DNA of 35,036 bases from Planctomycetota bacterium (lineage in GTDB: Bacteria; Planctomycetota; Planctomycetia; Gemmatales; Gemmataceae): contig VGZJ01000028.1 in assembly GCA_016872595.1 (NCBI GenBank), forward strand, positions 1-35,036. Reading direction: 5' to 3'. The position numbers were made by a program, and so were the translations under genes. A model generated the notes under the pieces. That model was not told the DNA's origin. It did no database searches and was given only the letters and a program-made list of their open reading frames with translations. Positions within the stretch are counted from its first letter, which is position 1. Every line of letters starts with the position of its first letter. Below, in pieces: positions 32,801-35,036 of the stretch.

Positions 32801-33669
32801 GTGATCTTGGGATCGAAGGTCAGTGCGCGTAAGGTCGCGGACGAGTCACGCGCGGCGCGCGAAGCATCAGGGGGCTTTCGCCCCGCACTTGCCAGCAACA
32901 CGTTCCCCGGCTTGAGGTCGCGGTGGACGATACCGGCGTCGTGAGCGAACTGGACCGTGCGCGCCAGCGCCTCGACCAGTTCGGCGGCGCGCCGCGCGTC
33001 CCACGGGTCGCCGCTAAGGTTCTGTGCGAGGCTCCCGCCGTCCACGAACTCCAGCGCCAGATACGGGTGCCCGTTCGCCTCACCGATGTCGAAGATTTGG
33101 ACGATGTTGGGGTTCTGAAGGGCCGCGACCGCCTCGGCCTCGCGCTTGAACCGCTCGCGCTCGGCCGGCCCCGCGTGGACCCCGCTCAGGATCATCTTCA
33201 GCGCGACGAGCCGGTTCAGGCTCAGTTGCCGCGCCTTGTACACGACGCCCATGCCGCCGCGCCCGACCTCGTGCATGATCAGGTAGCCGGGCACCAGCGG
33301 CGGCGCGAAGTCGGCCGATTCCCCGGTCCCGAACGGCACGACGCTGCTGGCCGAATCGCCGGGCGCACCCGAGCCGGACGCGGATTCCGGCAACAGCACG
33401 ACGAGCGAATCGAACGACGGGTCCGGGGTGTCGGCGCCGGGGGGGGCCGCGGGCGGCGGTAGGAACTCGCGCGTGACGGCATGGTCGGCGTCGCGCGGGA
33501 CCAAGATGGACTGCGTCGCGCCCTGCCCGTCAACGGCCGCGCTCGCGGCGACCACGAACACCGGGCCGCCGACGAGCGTGGTGTCGCCGCACACCGGGCA
33601 GGCGGTGGCCGCGGCCCCGTCGGGCGGGTTCCACGTGTGGCCGAACGAACACCGATAGCCGCCGGACAT
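29803..33669 (-). CDS. Membrane Ser/Thr protein kinase with zinc ribbon and C-terminal WD40 propellers
   Basis: This protein has 1288 residues. The start at 33669 (MSGGYRCSFGHTW) is preceded by GAGG and by a promoter at 33699-33726; a TTG further upstream falls inside that promoter. Domains: treble-clef-like zinc site C7/H11/C24/C27; flexible Pro/Ser region 45-125; kinase about 129-415 with GRGGMGVVY, K158, HRDLKPGN (D251), DFG (D291), YIAPEQ; TM about 441-466; Arg/Glu coiled coil about 467-530; then WD40 repeats from about 580 to the end (blades such as AVHALAFSPDARALASGGDD, AVILWDP), probably two propellers. This is the planctomycete PknB-WD40 architecture, with the propeller outside the cytoplasm. 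A 23-residue insertion (S261-L283) sits between HRDLKPGNVLLA and TFDPKITDFG and corresponds to a DNA element. The target is unknown. Confidence 0.93.
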   Translation of the reverse strand: MSGGYRCSFGHTWNPPDGAAATACPVCGDTTLVGGPVFVVAASAAVDGQGATQSILVPRDADHAVTREFLPPPAAPPGADTPDPSFDSLVVLLPESASGSGAPGDSASSVVPFGTGESADFAPPLVPGYLIMHEVGRGGMGVVYKARQLSLNRLVALKMILSGVHAGPAERERFKREAEAVAALQNPNIVQIFDIGEANGHPYLALEFVDGGSLAQNLSGDPWDARRAAELVEALARTVQFAHDAGIVHRDLKPGNVLLASAGRKPPDASRAARDSSATLRALTFDPKITDFGLAKRLDETLDGGGGGTRTGAVMGTPSYIAPEQASGKTHDVGPLVDVYALGAILYELLTGRPPFRGETPLDTVLQVLHDDPVPPKRLHPLVPRDLETICLKCLSKSAAKRYASAAALADDLRRFINGEPIKARPLSAWGRGVKWARRHPALAVLLATTVVATVALVSVLSVAYFRVRDAVAAKEHERIEAQRERERAEGQKKRAEDLAAENEKRRLDAVKQADDLAREAERTRRAAYALQLAQVAILCERDPQRAAALLEDEARCPKNLRDFTWHYLRRLCQRDDLLYTGHGANDPLRAVAYSPAGTFVATAGDAGQIRVWDPRTNRTWVTLDGHTGTVHALAFSADGSVVASAGADGTVRLWVLPVEVLDTARWTMNAVPWLRPIVSPLLKVPTVAPAVTVPDAHAGAVTCLTFAPDGRALVTGGADGFLRWWDLTGWRAAGPDLALFGGAGAGAVALTRAAQSPDGRRVVQLREVSAHPGGVYALAVADTGKLVVSGGADVYPRVWTGDGAKLVRVLPAHADAVRAVAISPDGQTVATANNGTPPVVRVFNTQTWRDRRFFGHTKSIFALTFSDDGQLLASAGFDKTVRLWDADDGRERGVLHGHAQQVNALAFAPDRRTLVSGGMDGAAVVWQTSARTHEPDDALRFARDPFGKATAQGLTAVAIGGAGTVFFVADDTGRVRVLVADYVPPTRAAPPGPPGPLSLTPMPYSLPTLKGAARAAAVSADGRTFVLAVDGGLIIWQPGPARPGGPRGRTLARGVFVRTPAPAHALALDPSGRWLAAADPDAVRAYDLHALPASSEQPVDARGGAVVLSAAGARALAFHPTQPWLAVAAGPGVRIVSLDGKVLSEAPGAGGARPNVEALAFDRIGGALATGDASGLIQLWTVDTGGRLAYQRDLPGHTAAVHALAFSPDARALASGGDDRAVILWDPVAGQERLTLSGHADRVLDVAFSADGTALVTVGRDGAVKRWRADVRPAADIGPQLPLAAQK
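32822..32889. repeat. 68-nt element with inverted ends inserted in the kinase catalytic loop
   Basis: The ends AGTGCG (32822-32827) and CGCACT (32884-32889) are inverted copies. An internal GGGGCTTTCGCCCC hairpin spans 32870-32884. Removing the encoded S261-L283 restores the usual kinase spacing NVLLxxDxxPKITDFG. Length and frame keep the reading frame open. Confidence 0.6.
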
Positions 33670-33698
33670 GCTGGGCCTCGTGCGCGAGCGTACCCCCA

Positions 33699-33726
33699 AT
33701 TATCCCGGTGCGCGCCCGCGATTCAA
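33699..33726 (-). promoter_or_regulatory. Sigma70-like promoter for the WD40 kinase
   Basis: On the minus strand, -35 TTGAAT (33726-33721) and -10 GATAAT (33704-33699) are 16 nt apart, matching consensus at four and five of six positions. The start point near 33692 gives a 23-nt leader to the ATG at 33669. This supports that start over the upstream TTG. Confidence 0.5.
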
Positions 33727-33829
33727 GCGCGCGGGCGCAACGGTCCCCAAGTTGGTCTGGTGCGCCGGGGTGGGCCGGAGTAAAGGGGCAGCCTCGACCG
33801 ACCCGCGCCCTTTGCGGAAAGGAACCGCC

Positions 33830-34678
33830 ATGCCCCGCCCCGCGCGCGCCCACCCGACGGCCATCATTTCCGACGACGCCCAACTGCCGGACGACACCGT
33901 CGTAGGGCCGTTCGCGCTGGTGGAGGGGCCGGTGCGGTGCGGGCCGGGGTGCGTCATCGGCCCCGGCGCGCACGTCCTCGGTGCGGTCACGATGGGCGCG
34001 AACAACGTGCTCCATTCGGGCGTGGTCCTCGGCGGCACCCCGCAGCACCTCGGCTACAAGGGCGGCGACACCCGCGTCGAGATCGGCGACGGGAACACGT
34101 TCCGCGAGCACGCCACCGTTCACCGCGGGATGCCGGTCGGAACCGCCAACGCCGACGGCGCGACCCGGATCGGCAACCGCGGGTACTTCATGGTCGGGTC
34201 CCACGTCGCCCACGACTGCACCGTAGGCGACGACGTGATTCTGGCGAACAGCGCGCTCTTGGCGGGCCACATCGTCCTCGGCGACCGCGTGTTCCTCAGC
34301 GGCAACACCGCGGTGCATCAGTTCGTTCACATCGGCCGCGGGGCCATGCTCGGCGGCGGCGCGGTCGCCACCCAAGACGTGCCGCCGTTCTGGATGATCC
34401 AGAACGTGAACGGGGTGCGCGGGCTGAACGTGCTGGGGATGAAGCGGTCGGGCGTCGGCCCCGCGGACCGGGCCGCGGCGCGGAAGGCGTTCCGCACCAT
34501 CTACTACACGCGCCCGGCGCTACCGATGAGCGAGTCGCTGGCGCGCGTCGAGGCCGAACTGGGCGGTAGCCCGCTGGTGCGCGAAATCGTGGCATTCATC
34601 CGCGGCTCGAAGCGCGGCGTCGGCGGCCCGTCCAAGTTCCGCGAGGGCAGCGAAGACGAGCTTTCCACCGCCGCCTGA
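33830..34678 (+). CDS. lpxA: UDP-N-acetylglucosamine O-acyltransferase
   Basis: This 282-residue cytoplasmic enzyme does the first step of lipid A synthesis, moving a 3-hydroxyacyl chain from ACP to UDP-GlcNAc. The start is at 33830 (MPRPARAHPTAIIS), with GGAAAGGA seven nt upstream; the open frame farther 5' crosses the kinase promoter. The left-handed beta-helix is seen as hexapeptide repeats (VVGPFALVEGPVRCGPGCVI). GTPQHLGYKG and GYFMVGSHVAHDC follow, where H128 corresponds to the catalytic His125 of E. coli LpxA. The C-terminal helical domain ends ELSTAA. Spacing and length (262 in E. coli) agree. It is divergently transcribed from the kinase with a 160-nt spacer. It points to an outer membrane with lipid A in this planctomycete. 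Confidence 0.93.
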   Translation: MPRPARAHPTAIISDDAQLPDDTVVGPFALVEGPVRCGPGCVIGPGAHVLGAVTMGANNVLHSGVVLGGTPQHLGYKGGDTRVEIGDGNTFREHATVHRGMPVGTANADGATRIGNRGYFMVGSHVAHDCTVGDDVILANSALLAGHIVLGDRVFLSGNTAVHQFVHIGRGAMLGGGAVATQDVPPFWMIQNVNGVRGLNVLGMKRSGVGPADRAAARKAFRTIYYTRPALPMSESLARVEAELGGSPLVREIVAFIRGSKRGVGGPSKFREGSEDELSTAA

Positions 34679-34917
34679 CGGCGCTAACGGCCTGTATCGC
34701 CCGCGGCCACGCGATAACTATACAAGAATGTACATCAACGCGGCCGGGCGCGCGCATTTGGCAATTTCAAAACGGGTTGCACAACGCCCGCGCTCCGCGA
34801 ACTAGCCGTTTCAAAAACAACGATCCGCGAGAGGGCTAGAAGGTAGCGTATTCTGTGTGTAAACTCTTGCGTGATCATCTTTTCGCTGGAGGCGGCTCAA
34901 ACGTGGAGGTCGGCAGG

Positions 34918-35036
34918 ATGCCTTACCACTGGCCCAAGGATACCGATTTCGCCCTCCTGGAACTCGACGTTCTCGATCGGGATTGCCCCTTCTGCGGGCG
35001 TCTGATGCACATCTGTGACCACCGATACCGGCACTT
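34918..35036 (+). CDS. N-terminal fragment of a zinc-ribbon protein, possibly transposase-like
   Basis: From the ATG at 34918, 39 codons are open to the right edge. GGAGG at 34905-34909 is a good ribosome-binding site, which decides against the in-frame GTG at 34903. The peptide MPYHWPKDTDFALLELDVLD is followed by RDCPFCGRLMHICDHRYRH, with a CPxCG...HxCDH metal-binding pattern. A resemblance to the N-terminus of transposase-like proteins scattered in planctomycete genomes is from memory and unverified. The 239-nt spacer upstream (34679-34917) is distinctly less GC-rich than the genes, with two TTTCAAAA copies and an AAACGG/CCGTTT inversion. This would suit a mobile-element end but no terminal repeat can be defined. 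Confidence 0.5.
   Translation, partial: MPYHWPKDTDFALLELDVLDRDCPFCGRLMHICDHRYRH

Noticed and set aside
29758-32832. A 1024-codon open frame on the plus strand opposite the kinase
   Set aside because: It is the antisense of the WD40 region with Arg/His/Val-rich low-complexity text and no motifs; the minus-strand kinase has clear domains and codon bias.

Overview
The window looks like chromosomal DNA of a high-GC planctomycete, most likely family Gemmataceae (Gemmata and relatives). The evidence is gene content: two Tat-exported DUF1501 proteins beside a planctomycete-type DUF1549/DUF1553 protein with CxxCH-like motifs, a giant membrane Ser/Thr kinase carrying WD40 repeats, a PQQ-like propeller protein with the DWPxWRGPNR start typical of this phylum, LpxA, and strong GC bias at third positions. 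I see no rRNA, tRNA, CRISPR array or complete insertion sequence.

Layout. 1-388: 5' part of a secreted LRR-like protein, cut by the left edge. 529-5414: a four-gene sugar-acid operon (DgoD-like dehydratase, DapA-family aldolase, ACS-type MFS transporter, neutral-ceramidase-like metalloprotein) with ATGA overlaps between the last three genes. 5539-10915 (minus): DUF1501, DUF1501 and a DUF1549/DUF1553 protein. 11203-14471: metallophosphatase and YidC. 14577-17113 (minus): a frameshifted small antitoxin-like gene, a lipoprotein, a DUF1851 protein and a frameshifted cyclase/kynurenine-formamidase-like gene. 17253-19510: LolC/E-like permease and LolD-like ATPase. 19615-22201: a class IV aminotransferase homologue without the catalytic lysine, a universal stress protein and a PQQ-like propeller. 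22275-24575 (minus): YgfZ and a LarA-like protein. 24660-27667: aldehyde dehydrogenase and class III aminotransferase. 27878-29703: RmlB and short-form RmlA (nucleotide-sugar synthesis). 29803-33669 (minus): WD40 kinase. 33830-34678: LpxA. 34918 to the right edge: start of a zinc-ribbon protein, possibly transposase-like.

The main signal not explained by genes is in the gaps. Most intergenic spacers hold one long inverted repeat, typically 26-32 nt per arm and 87-100% matched, and the arm sequences differ from gap to gap. Several arms are themselves semi-palindromic, so the pairs have the geometry of REPINs (inverted REP doublets). They sit either between convergent stop codons or with the inner arm ending right at a Shine-Dalgarno or start codon. 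A 68-nt element with inverted ends also interrupts the kinase catalytic loop in frame. Whether these are mobile REPIN-like families, terminators or 5'-UTR structures cannot be decided from one window.

Two genes (14577-14781 and 16239-17113) each need a single-base correction in a short homopolymer to read through, so either they are decaying genes or the assembly has indel errors there.
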